From Hydractinia symbiolongicarpus (lineage: Eukaryota; Cnidaria; Hydrozoa; Anthoathecata; Hydractiniidae), in contig NC_079879.1 in assembly GCF_029227915.1 (NCBI RefSeq), forward strand, positions 18,416,001 to 18,476,000: a stretch of DNA of 60,000 nt. The letters are read 5' to 3'. Positions 31,768 through 42,600 of the stretch are shown here, in pieces (the stretch's first letter is position 1; each line of letters starts with the position of its first letter). Below the pieces are notes generated by a model that worked only from the letters and a program-made list of their open reading frames with translations, was not told the origin of the DNA and made no database searches. The position numbers and the translations under genes were made by a program.

Positions 31768-33570
31768 AATTTTCTTAGCATTTACACACAGGCTTGAAAG
31801 AAATCATTTGGCTAAAAAACTGACCTATTTTTTTGTTATTTAGTCAAAATCCATTATTTTCTATAAAAATCTCATTGCCCTAAAATGCCTAAATTCTGAA
31901 GCTCAGGAAGAATACCTGTTTAGGAATTATCAATGCTAATTCTTTGTATTGATCTGAAAAAGCAATACACGTGTTCACAGTTATGATATTAGGATTACAC
32001 ATAGTAGCGTTTCAAAAGACAATGCAGTACGGCTGTGAGAAAAATCTGTGCAGAGGCTACTGAGCAGAAATGGAAGGGAACAACAACAAACACGTTTGCC
32101 AGCTCACAGCAGGGGGTATTATTGTACAGATGTAGTTGTACAGATAACTTGAGTTGGATAAGATAAGGGTATGTTATTTTTACTCAAAGTCAATAAGACT
32201 GTACTCAATTTATTGCATTTTAGATATTCACAAAAGGCAGGGATGCTCAATCATGACAATATGACCACTACAGTTTAACTGATTGAATTTTTTGATTTTT
32301 TGATTTTTTTATATATATGCTAACTGCTTGACTGTCTGAGAGACCTTTCCTAGAAAAGGTACCATGTGCTTAGCATGTTAGCTACTTCAGTTTTTCACCA
32401 GCCAAATAATTGGAACAGGTTATTAAAAACGTTCTTGTGTTGCAGTATTAAAAACTTTCTCAGAATGTATGCCTTGCAAAGCCTTATAAATAAAATTAGA
32501 AATTTTGAGAAACTTGTAAAAGCTAAGAAGCAAAGCATAAATAATAATTGGAGAAAATGCTTGGATTTTTCTTATAACAAAAAGGTGATTTATGTACATT
32601 AAAGGCTTAGAAACGGCTGCCTCAACCCAAAGCATTTTTATTAAGGATGGTGTAGTTGTTGATAAAATTAGATTAAAAGTTATCTTATCTGTTTTATGTA
32701 TTTTGGTTCTATTTTACTGTAAATAATAAGAAAGATAACATTGATTTCAATGTGAGATAAATTAATGTTGCTCAGCAAGAAAACTAATTTTAGAATTGGG
32801 GGAGCAATTAATGGCTCAGCTAGTTTCTCATTTCTCAGAATTGGGCGATAGGCCTGGTGTTTGCTAACATCCCAAAACATATACACCCAAATTAGGCTCA
32901 ATTGGACAACTTGTCTAGTTCACAAGAAGTGGTAGCTATAAATTAGGCTAAAGTAGCTCAATGAACTGGGTGATTATTGAGAACTCACTGTTGCAACTAT
33001 GCTAAAGTCATTGTAACTGCTGAATAGCTATAACATGAATCAAATTTGTGTTCTTAAAAACTGTATTTTATGGCATAGCTCTGTGGGTAGCTTTGTGATT
33101 TCAAATAATAAAACGTAATAAGGCAAAATAATAATTTGGCAAATGATGCATCAGCTAAATAGAGAGACACTCCCATACCATTTTCCCCATGTATTGTGCC
33201 CTTCTGAGGCTACAACTTTAGAACTTCCTGCCCCTTTTCTTTGCGTTATACCATTAAAATACCCAACATTTGTTAAATCAAAAAATTTTGTTTTCTATCT
33301 TTTCTTGTGAAAAGCTTTTGAAATGTTAAAAATACATCCAGAAATAGATGTAATATATCCAGAAATAGAAATAAAAATTTACAACATAACAGCAAATATG
33401 AAAACCCTGGCAATGCATGGGCACGAAATAGTCCTCTTGTTTTCAATTTCTAGCTAGTCGCTTACATTAGGCTCTACAACCTTCTGCATGAGTCGTTTTT
33501 TTATTTACGCTTTTTAGTTAATTTCGCTTTTCGCTGCCTTTGTAATTTAATCTGCTTTACGAAATAAATT

Positions 33571-33616
33571 TTTATTATTTTTATTATTAGTAGTAGTAGT
33601 AGCAGTAGTAGTAGTA
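33571..33616 (+). repeat. ATT/TAG trinucleotide microsatellite
   Basis: TTATTATTAG followed by repeated TAG units with one CAG interruption. Confidence 0.85.
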
Positions 33617-34455
33617 ATGGAGGGTCAGCCCAGGTGATGTTCTTTATTGGCTAATTGTTCTATTTAATTGTATTGTCTTAACTGCTTGGTTGGCCGGTGG
33701 TATGGTTTTTATGTTTAAATGACTGGTTTAAGTTTTTTTTTATTTGTTATCAGAAAAAGTGAAATTTTTCTTACAGTAAAAAAAATAATATTTCCATTAA
33801 AATGACTTAACCTCTAAACCATCCCAAGACTGCTGGGGAATCTTTATATTTTTTGTATTCTAATTAGGGTTTAAATAGGTAGTCTATATCACAGCCCTTT
33901 TAATTCAGCATTTTAAGCGCCTCACAATTTTCTTACTTCTTAGAACAGTAAGGCAGTTTTGTAACTCATGTTGGCAAATTTTGCCAAAATAGTTTTGAAA
34001 CTTAACAAAACACGTTGGTACTACTTCTGTCAGTGATTTGTGCTTCCACACATTTTATAGCAACTAGCTGAGACCTGGTGTCACATGCTGGAGGATGTAG
34101 CACCGCAGAATGAAAGTCTTTCAACCACCTTGCTTTGTTATTTTCTTTCCTAAAAAATAAATTCTCTTAGACATAAGGCAAGCAGTTGACATATGACATA
34201 GATATATAAAAGGCGGTCAAAAAATCCCATCAGTGATCAGTGTTTTTTAAAATTTCAGACCCTTGTTTTTACCTTAAATTGCTTTTTTATCGAAAAACCT
34301 GTCAATTTACTTACACTTTTCTCAACATTTTGTAAGTTAGCCTTTAAAGGTACATATTAGCCTTTTCAATGAAGTTATGTAATATTTTCAATGAAATTAT
34401 GTAATTCATAGTGACACATTTCAAAATGGTCTTTACATTTATAGTTCAGTAAATA

Positions 34456-35295
34456 ATGAAATTTGGATCAGTTATTAACTATAATTTCCTCTGGTCAAAT
34501 GAGGGTCATGGCCTCTTATCTACCTTACTGAAAAGAAGTGGAAGGAAACAGTTTGGAGTGCTTGAAAGTCCTGCTGTGTTGTCCAATATTTATGATGGTG
34601 AGGTATCCTATAAAGTGTTTTTGTGTGGACGTTCTGGCATAGGAAAAACAAGTATTGTTTCAAAACTCACTGGAAAAGATACACAAGATGCTAATTCTGA
34701 AACCAGTGGTATTCAGGTGTCTGTTGTTTACTGGCCGGTTCAAATAATTGAAACTAAAAAAGTAGTTTTATTTAAAGTTTCATTTTGGGATACTGGCGAA
34801 CATATGTTGAACATGTATAACCACATTTTGCCATCCTGTCTGGAAGACATAGATGGAATATTGTACACATTTTCCTTAGCTGACAAGTCCTCTTGGGATG
34901 ACTTATCTAAATTGATTACCAGAATAGATGCAGAGGAAGACATACTTAAGGTATGCGTTGGAACAAGACTAGATCTTCCCTCGAAACGTGTTGTTACATC
35001 AAAAATGATAGAGGATTTTATGCATGTATGGAAATACCCTGTTTTGAAAATTAACAATACTAGACCTGCTAATATTTCTAACCATGTGGACTTGTTGAAA
35101 GAAACTGCTCCTTTTTTAAATCGTTTATGTGAATTGCTTTGGTATAGAGATCAAGTGAAAGCAGGACTTGTTCAGAACACACTGGCAGATTTTTGTTTTA
35201 CAGATGAAAACATGTATTTACATGAAAGAAGTGGAAGTACTGGATCTCGGGAAAGTGTTGGAAGCAAAGGCTCACAGAAGGTTACATTTTGCTAG
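34456..35295 (+). CDS. CPLANE2: CPLANE2/RSG1, REM2- and Rab-like small GTPase, single exon
   Basis: Complete 279-aa frame. The N-terminus aligns by recall with vertebrate RSG1 (GSVINYNF..., RKQFGVLESP). G-domain motifs: P-loop GRSGIGKT (58-65), switch region TSGIQVSVVYWP (83-94), WDTGE (111-115, replacing DxxG), and GTRLDL (169-174) at the N/TKxD position. C-terminal LLWYRDQVKAGLVQNTL also matches the family. A divergent serine/glycine-rich tail (GSTGSRESVGSKGS) follows. Family knowledge: CPLANE2 works with the Fuzzy/Inturned complex at basal bodies in ciliogenesis and planar polarity. It lacks introns here. Start chosen at the only upstream ATG after an in-frame TAA; AATAAA follows at 35484. 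Confidence 0.9.
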   Translation: MKFGSVINYNFLWSNEGHGLLSTLLKRSGRKQFGVLESPAVLSNIYDGEVSYKVFLCGRSGIGKTSIVSKLTGKDTQDANSETSGIQVSVVYWPVQIIETKKVVLFKVSFWDTGEHMLNMYNHILPSCLEDIDGILYTFSLADKSSWDDLSKLITRIDAEEDILKVCVGTRLDLPSKRVVTSKMIEDFMHVWKYPVLKINNTRPANISNHVDLLKETAPFLNRLCELLWYRDQVKAGLVQNTLADFCFTDENMYLHERSGSTGSRESVGSKGSQKVTFC

Positions 35296-35483
35296 ACCTG
35301 GATTTGCTGTTTATTTTTTCATTTTTTACTTTTTATACCGTGTTACTCTTAACTTAAAGATGTTCTTACATGCCTTTGATATGGATAAAAATTTCTTTGA
35401 TAAAGATTTATTCTTGTATGCTCTTTTAACACTACAAAACAAACGAAATGCAATCATATACAACTTTAAATGACAAAAATTCT

Positions 35484-35489
35484 AATAAA
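35484..35489 (+). promoter_or_regulatory. Probable CPLANE2 poly(A) signal
   Basis: AATAAA about 190 nt after the stop codon on the coding strand. Confidence 0.45.
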
Positions 35490-35842
35490 ATGCTTTATTT
35501 ATCAATACAATATAAACGAGTAAACAATTGTGGTAGTGTAAAGGAAAAAACATACATACGGTGTAGAAATTGTTTGTTCTGCTTTTAAGAGGCTATGAAA
35601 TCGCTCAAGTAAGATCTACATCATTGGTGTCACTCTTCATCCTGCAGAAACTGAATAAGAGTATGTAATAACCAGACCACTCAAAAGGTCAAGGTCAAGA
35701 AATTATACCAAAAGTTATTGCAAGAATATACACAAACTATTAATGAATAATTATTTTTTATGATTTGCTACTTTTTAAGCTATGCATAAGGTAGGTCTGC
35801 AAAATCTAATGAATATTGGTAAAATCTAAAGTTTGTTTTGAT

Positions 35843-36060
35843 GAGGCACCGTAGATTAGTGGTTATAGCTCTCGTACTCTGTGCAGGAAACCTGGGTTCG
35901 ATTCCTCTTGACGGCGATTCAACATGGGCGATTGAATGTTATCATAGCCCCGGTTTAACCAAAGCTATGCGAGGGAAAATGGGGAGGTGGCACATTGTGG
36001 GAGTGTGGTGTGGATCGCACACCTGTCCTGAAAAAGACTAACTCCTAGTCTTGCTCGATT
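35843..36060 (+). mobile_element. tRNA-derived SINE
   Basis: The head contains an A box (TAGATTAGTGG, 35852-35862) and a perfect B box (GGTTCGATTCC, 35895-35905) at tRNA-like spacing, i.e. an internal Pol III promoter. The tRNA-unrelated body follows (CCCCGGTTTAACC, GTGTGGATCGCACACC) and ends in CCTAGTCTTGCTCGATTGATAG plus T-rich sequence with two TTTTTTAATGA units. The 63-codon open frame over it is incidental. The rearranged 18S fragment begins 33 bp downstream. Confidence 0.75.
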
Positions 36061-36092
36061 GATAGTTTTTTTAATGATTTTTTAATGATTGT

Positions 36093-36560
36093 ATGCATGT
36101 CTAAGTATAAGCACTTGTACTATGAAACTGCGAATGGCTCATTAAATCAGTTATCGTTTATTTGATTGTACTTTACTACATGGATACCCGTGGTAATTCT
36201 AGAGCTAATACATGCAAAAAATCCCAAATTCTGGAAGGGATGTATTTGTTAGATTAAAAACCAATGCGAGTTTCAGCTCGTTTTCTTGGTGATTTATGAT
36301 AACTTTTCGAATCGCATGGCCTTGCGCCGGCGATGTTTCATTCAAATTTCTGCCCTATCCACTGTCGATGGTAAGGTAGTGGCTTACCATGGTTGTAACG
36401 GGTGACAGAGAATTAGGCTTTGATTCCGGAGAGGGAGCCTGAGAAACGACTACCACATCTAAGGAAGGCAGCAGGCACGAAAATTACCCAATCCCAACAC
36501 GGGGAGGTAGTGACAAGAAATACCGATACGGGGTCTATATAGGCTTCGCAATTGGAATGA
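36093..36560 (+). pseudogene. 18S rRNA gene fragment (5' domain), isolated
   Basis: Clear 5'-domain 18S sequence, from ATGCATGTCTAAGTATAAGC through AACTGCGAATGGCTCATTAA, GGTAATTCTAGAGCTAATAC, GGTAACGGGTGACAGAG-type text and ACACGGGGAGGTAGTGACAA to GCAATTGGAATGAG, corresponding to about nt 45-510 of the gene. The first ~40 nt are missing on the left, and no 5.8S/28S or spacer is seen. This is a dispersed fragment, not an rDNA unit. Its divergence from typical metazoan 18S is low, so insertion may be recent. Confidence 0.9.
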
Positions 36561-36592
36561 GACAAGCATATGACTACTGGCAGGATCAACCA
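36558..36592 (-). pseudogene. Inverted 5' terminus of 18S rRNA
   Basis: Directly abutting the fragment above, the reverse complement reads TGGTTGATCCTGCCAGTAGT then CATATGCTTGTCTCA, the extreme 5' end of 18S. The joint shares TGAGA with both sides (microhomology). The piece missing from the left end of the fragment is thus present at its right end in opposite orientation. Confidence 0.88.
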
Positions 36593-37594
36593 TTGAAAAT
36601 CGTTTCAATTCGTATCAAAACTGAAGTCCCATAACAAACTTTCACTGATTCCATCAGGTTTTCAATGCAAAGATTTCCATGAAATCTAGGAAATGAAAAT
36701 ATTGTGATGTGACAAGAAAACATAATGAACATTATAATTTTCATATTTTCAACTTACTCTAACAAACCTATTTATTTAATAACTTTCTCGGCTGTCATAT
36801 TTTTATCTTCTTAGTTATTTTTCTTTTTTGTGCTTCCATTCTGTGTCTTAGGCAATTCTTAATTGCACTGTATTTATGAAGCTGTCTCTAGTAACCCAGA
36901 CCTCTGTCTATTAATAATTCTAAACATTTGCACGCATATTTAGCATAAAAAAAGTTTGTACATCTATCATCTTTCTGCATACTCAGTTCACACATTTTCC
37001 TAATACCTAAGAAAATCTTTAAAACAAATATCTTGTTTTAGTAAATTTTACATGCCTTCACGTTTGTGGTCTCTTTTTCCGAAAGCTTCCTATTGGCTCA
37101 TTCAAATTTGGGGTAATGGAAAGCTGAATAAATTATGCACAAAAGGTTCCCGGATTGTTTGTATAAATTAGTTATAACCAGAAAGAAAACAGAAAGAAAA
37201 ATTTATGCATTTTTTGAATAATTATATATTTACAAATAGTTTCATAACGACTTAATTAGAGAAAAAAACAGGAACGCTTTTTTAATTTAATTTATGCTGA
37301 ATGTAATGCTGCAAAAACAAGAAGTCTGTGACCACGTGTTTGGAAAAAGAAGCAATTTTAAAACGTTAAGTGAAAAAAAATAGTGTGAGTTTATTTAATT
37401 ATATTTTCTTTTTGGGAAATCAACATCTCAAAAAATTGGTTTCAAACTGTGGTGTGTATTGGGAAATTGCTGGAGTGAACTGAGACAGATTGCCTTTTTT
37501 AAAAAGCCTTAAAAACAAAATGAAAAAACCTGTATACTAATGATAAACAAAAAAATGAAGGCTTTCTGCACCAGTGTTTATTCATAAACATATT
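36593..37594. other. Gene-less stretch
   Basis: AT-rich; nothing I can support. Confidence 0.3.
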
Positions 37595-38165
37595 TTAACC
37601 TCGTCTAACAATATTAAGTATTGGTTTCACATCTGTCTCATAAACTTGCTCATAAACCCTAACAGCGGTATTTTCACTTTTTAACAGCTGAGACAATTTA
37701 ATACCAAATGGATGGCTAAGGTGTTGAACTTTTACCTCACCCATTTGCTTTTTTCATACAATTCCCACAAAAAAACTGGTCGATTCTGATAGTGTCATAG
37801 TCCTGCAGATTTGAAGAAGATGAATTCTCTTCATCAATTACTGAACCATTTCCTCTTAAGTCTCAGAATTTTCAGAATCAGTGTTGTGTTTTTTTCTTCT
37901 TCTGCTGCTCAAAATCCTCTAGACAAATACTTTTTCCAGGTGCAACATCCGCTTTTTTTGGCTTTTGCTGTGGTTTTTGGTTTTCTGGATTTCATAACAA
38001 TTTCAGGTGCTTAAGGACGGCATCAGGCACATTTGCAAGGGATGGATCGTTTTCCTTGTTAATTTCAGATGGAAGCTTTTTAAACATCTCTTCTCGTTTT
38101 TGTTATGCTTTTTTGTGCACACTTCTGGCTGTCTCCTTGTAAAGGAAAGTACCGTTGTAGTTAGA
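37595..38165 (-). pseudogene. Decayed pseudogene of unknown family
   Basis: Minus-strand frames read successively KREEMFKKLPSEINKENDPS and ANVPDAVLKHLK, then stop; KKADVAPGKSICLEDFEQQ; SVIDEENSSSSNLQDYDTIR; and finally QMGEVKVQHLSHPFGIKLSQ, NTAVRVYEQVYETD, KPILNIVRRG before TAA at 37595. At least two frameshifts and several stops separate the parts. Codon-like composition across 570 bp argues for a once-coding sequence, possibly a processed copy or transposon protein. I do not recognise the family. Confidence 0.45.
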
Positions 38166-39682
38166 AAATTGTTTGATTAGAACACATTTCCTTACTATTA
38201 AAGAATTGCCATATGGATTCTCCTAAAATTTTATATTCTCTCTAGAATATCCTACACAGACGGCCTTTACAAGTCTGCTTATAATGCACAAGCCCCTAGA
38301 ACAGTTTTAATTCGACCAGCTTTTGTGGAGCTGAAACTAACAGTGCTTTTTAATAACATTCAGTGCATCAACAACACACAGATAATGTTTTGTAATTCAA
38401 GAGTTTTTCAACCAACTTTTTAAATAAAATGACATATCACAAAAAGAAAATGATTCATCTATTACTGGTAAATTTCTAGACAATGAAGTTTTTAACTAAT
38501 TTTTATCATATATCAGCCTCCCACCTAGTCTTGAGAAATGTTGCGTGTTATTTGACTATGGCTAATGTGGGTTTTTGTTAACCAAGTATTTTAAATTTAA
38601 TGTAAACCTGGGCAAGTTCACCGAATTTTCTTTGCATTAAACTTTCACTAGTTAGAGTTTTCAAAATTTGACTAATTCATTCAAAGCTTTTTTCTAAATA
38701 AATGAAGTTTACTGGTATCATCTGGTATTTAAACTTTGAACGCATGTGTGGAAGTCATGAAGTCCTTCCATAAATGCTTGTGACTTCATAGCAAATAGAG
38801 AGAAATAGTATAGTACCAATTTTTTTTGTGAAATCACAAATTTTAATTCGAAGAAAAGTATTAGGACTTATTACTTTTTTTGAAAGTTTTCTCACAAAAA
38901 TTAATTTCCTTAAGTAGCACAACAACAAAAAATCAACTAGACTTCTATTTAATCAGCTATCAAGTTGTGCTTTTAAGTTTCTAAGAAACTTTTAAGTTTC
39001 AGGAAGATTTTATAATACTGACTTGCATAATTCAGTTAACCAGAATTCTTTTTCTATTTATGAGTCATTTTCACATTTGCTTAAAAAGATTGGGATAACA
39101 TATACTTTTTACAATATTTTTATTGTAACTATATCCATGTTGTTTCTGCATATATTAAATTACTGATTCTAATTATAATTATATACAGATTATAATTATT
39201 ATAATTTTTATTATATATTGTATTTTTTACTGAGGTTTAGTATTTAACACTGCTATGAAAGGCAACGATTGCATATACATATATATATATATATATATTT
39301 ATTAATTTATGTTTTTTAATTAATTTTTAGTATTTCTGACCACAGGTATTTTTTACACTACTGCTAGATGTATGATTTTATTGATGTTCTGATGTTCTGA
39401 TCCAATCGTTGTCTTTCAGTCTATGACTTTCTGTAGTTTTACATTTAACATGTGCCATAAGTTATATTGGGAGAAATATTTTCAGGACAAGACAAGCTTC
39501 CATTTTGAAGAATAATCATTTTTGTATAAGCAACATCTTTTAGTCAAATTTGAATTGAATGAAATTTTGATTTAGTCCCTGTGTATTATGTGCATAATGT
39601 GTAGCACATCATGTTTAAAACTAAAGTCAGTATATCTATAGTTGTATTTTTATTACCACTTAGTAAATTTCAATGATCAAAG
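38166..39682. other. Gene-less stretch upstream of XPO4
   Basis: AT-rich, includes a (TA)n microsatellite at 39270-39300. Should hold the XPO4 promoter and 5' UTR; no core motif was identified. Confidence 0.35.
39270..39300 (+). repeat. (TA)n microsatellite
   Basis: CATATATATATATATATATA-type run. Confidence 0.9.
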
Positions 39683-42600
39683 ATGGAAGCTATTCAAGAA
39701 CTGGAAAGAGCATCTGCCATTCTAATGGTAAATAGTCGACATACCTTTGAAAAATCTGTACATTTTGTATATAGAATAAAAAATTATACAAAAAAACCAT
39801 TCTGAGGGTCCCGAAAAGACATAAAAGTTTCAGAAGTTCTAGAAAATTCATGGAGTTCATTTAGTATTTGTGGTCTGATTCACAAATTAATAAATTTAGG
39901 AGTATATATATCAGAAAAAGTTTGTTTGTGTCAAAGGAATTCACAAAATTCTTTTTTGATGAAAACTCTAAATTTTGATTTGATGTGATTATAACATTGT
40001 TATCATTTACTTGTTTTGTTGTAGGCTCCTCCTGAAGCAGTGTCCACAGAAGAAAGGCTAAATGCAGAACAGCTGTTTTTACAATTCCGTAAAACTAAAA
40101 ATCCTTATGACCTGTGTCAGAAGATCCTACGTAAGTGACTAGTTACTTTTACTAGTCAACTATTCCTTTATGTTTATAAAAAAGATAGCTACAGCATCAA
40201 TCTAATTAGCAAAGTTACCTATGAATTAAACTCTGTCTGTTTGTATGTCTGTACATGTCAGTTTTTCTCTGGATCCATTAATTAGCTTTTTCTGATTTTT
40301 TGCATAAGTTACTTATCAGTTATTGTACAGGATATAAGTGTTGGAAACAATGTTATCAATGTAGATCCTATGTCCTGAATGTATACATTAAGTATACACT
40401 GGCATTGCCTACCCAATGTTCCTCACATGGAATGGATTGGGCCATAGCCGTGTCATAGACACTTGCTAAACATGCTCAGACCAAACCCCAGGCCTTGTAT
40501 TACAAAGTGAACTCAATACCAAAAGGCCATGCGTCACTAAATGCTAGAAAATGACATTTTTATTTTCGAAAGTCTAATTGGTGGCATTCTAGGCAAAAAT
40601 AGGTTTTTTCAATTGTTTCAAAAATAAGGTTTTTTAAGTTTTTCGTCTAAAATTTTCTTTCTCTATAAATGTAAGTAGAAAATGTTATCATAAAAAATCA
40701 TGTTGCTAAGTAACATGCCTTAACTACCTCAAATTAACTGTAAATAAGTTAATGTTTGTTTAAAAATTTCATTGTTTATGCTCTTGTTTGATAATCGCGT
40801 GTCACCTTTAATAAAACAGTTGTTTTTGTATAATGTGTAGCACGTTATTTGTAAGAACTTTTTGGCAGACTTAATTCTTTTTTATTACAAAGTTTGTTTC
40901 CTTGTTAAGAACTGTTTGTTAATTAGGTTTAATATGCACTTACCTTCACAAATAGTTGTCCAAAATTTATTCCTGTAGTGCTCCTTGTCCGTGGCCAAAG
41001 TGCCAGACTGTTATAACAGAGTGCTGCAATGTTTAAGGTTATTTTTTACTATTTTTTGCATTAAATCTTAATTTTTTTTTGTAAAACATACTTTATTTTT
41101 AGAAACCTGCAAAGTTGATTATGTGCTCTTTGAAGCAGCGACAACTATTAAAGAAGCTATCATAAGGGAATGGACCATTTTAAAAAAGGAAGAAATAGAC
41201 TCTGTCTGTTCTTTTCTATTGCGTTGTGCAACAGAAAATTTAAAGTACATAGATTTTGTTTCTTTGTATAATCTATCATCCTGTGGTATAGAGAAAGAAG
41301 TAAAATCTACATAAATGTCATATATCAATAAAGGAATTTCCACTTAACGTTGTCAGTGTATCATAACAGATGAGTTTGTGAGCATATGCTTTTTCACAAA
41401 ATTTAAGTAGCTCACCAACTTTGATTAACTCAACAAAAAAGTTTTGTGGTGTGTACTGAAAGAAAATCAATAAGCTCCCAGTTAATAAAAAATTTCCATG
41501 GACACAAAGTAAAGGTTCACCATAATTGTTTGCAAAATTACGATTATGATCCAGCTAGTTGAAACAAGTAGCACAATTATTTATAGTTAATCTTAGCACC
41601 TATAACACGTTCTGCAAATACACTGTTACTGGAACATCGGGTGGGTTATTTCATATCTTTTCTAAACTCTCTTGCCATTTTTTTACTAGTTTGCAGAATT
41701 ATGTACGAGAACAGATTCTTCAAGTGGTTGCAATTATTTTTAAACTTGGTACTCTTGATAACCCAGAAGCGAGAACTAGCTTGGTGAATGGTTTAACTCA
41801 GTTATTATCACATGGAGACAGAACAATGGTATAACATGTGAAAACTTATTTGTTCAGAATGTAACCTGGTTTTTATTTGTTTGCAGGACTTATGATGCTT
41901 GTTTTTATTTTGTTTAATTTAAGGAATTAATTTGTTGTTCCATCATGAAGGCTCTACTCACAGAGTACTCAACAACTTCTCAATCAACCAACTTTGGCAT
42001 GAGCTTGGATTTTCATGCAAGTTGTAAAAGATCATTTGAAGTAAAAAAGTTTGTCTCTTGTTATCTTCCTGCCTTCCTAATTATTTCAGTATTGTTTCAC
42101 ATTTTTTGTTGTAACAAGTGAACACGAGCTGTCATTCTGTAGGTGTGTCTTTTGTTTGAAATGAATTACATAGATATCAAACAGAAAAGCGCCAATGAGT
42201 ATACAAATATATTTGTGTAGTATTGATTATACCTTTTTATAGGAAAAGGATTTACTCAACATCTTCGTGCTCACTGTTCAAACTCTTCAAAAATTTATAA
42301 ATGTTGAGATGTCAGGCTTATCGAGACAAGACATTGCAGTATTTATACGATATTTGTCCCTGGCTGAACAAGTCTTACATTGGGAATTTATGAGTGGACA
42401 TCATATCCTTTCAACTAAGAATTTGTTTTTCTTTATTTACAACTTCTATTTTTATGTTATTCTATTGTGTTGTTTTTTTTTGTTTTTTTTCTGTTTTTTG
42501 TTTTGTTTTTCTTGACAGAACCCCTTTACCTTTGTCATTATTAAGATTTCCTGGAAGTAATGAAACAGCACAAAAAATTATATTCAGACCGCATAAGAAC

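Larger units (their letters stand above)
31131..34455. other. Long gene-less stretch upstream of CPLANE2
   Basis: Mostly AT-rich without coding signal. It contains a 35-bp palindrome (31733-31767), a TAG microsatellite (33586-33616) and presumably the CPLANE2 promoter; no clear core-promoter motif was identified. Confidence 0.35.

Noticed and set aside
35838-36041. 67-codon ORF and a possible functional tRNA gene
   Set aside because: The A and B boxes belong to a SINE head. The sequence continues into a SINE body instead of closing an acceptor stem, and the ORF spans non-coding SINE sequence.
36093-36592. Functional rRNA gene
   Set aside because: Only part of the 5' domain is present and its terminus is inverted; no other rDNA parts are nearby.
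41683-41695. XPO4 exon 4 starting after TTTGCAG (41695)
   Set aside because: The phase would not match exon 3; starting at 41690 after TTTACTAG restores NLQNYVREQ and the frame.
42393-42520. Standard GT-AG splicing for XPO4 intron 6 using the TTGACAG acceptor
   Set aside because: That acceptor needs an upstream exon ending in phase 2, and no suitable GT donor exists; the U12 AT-AC solution fits exactly.
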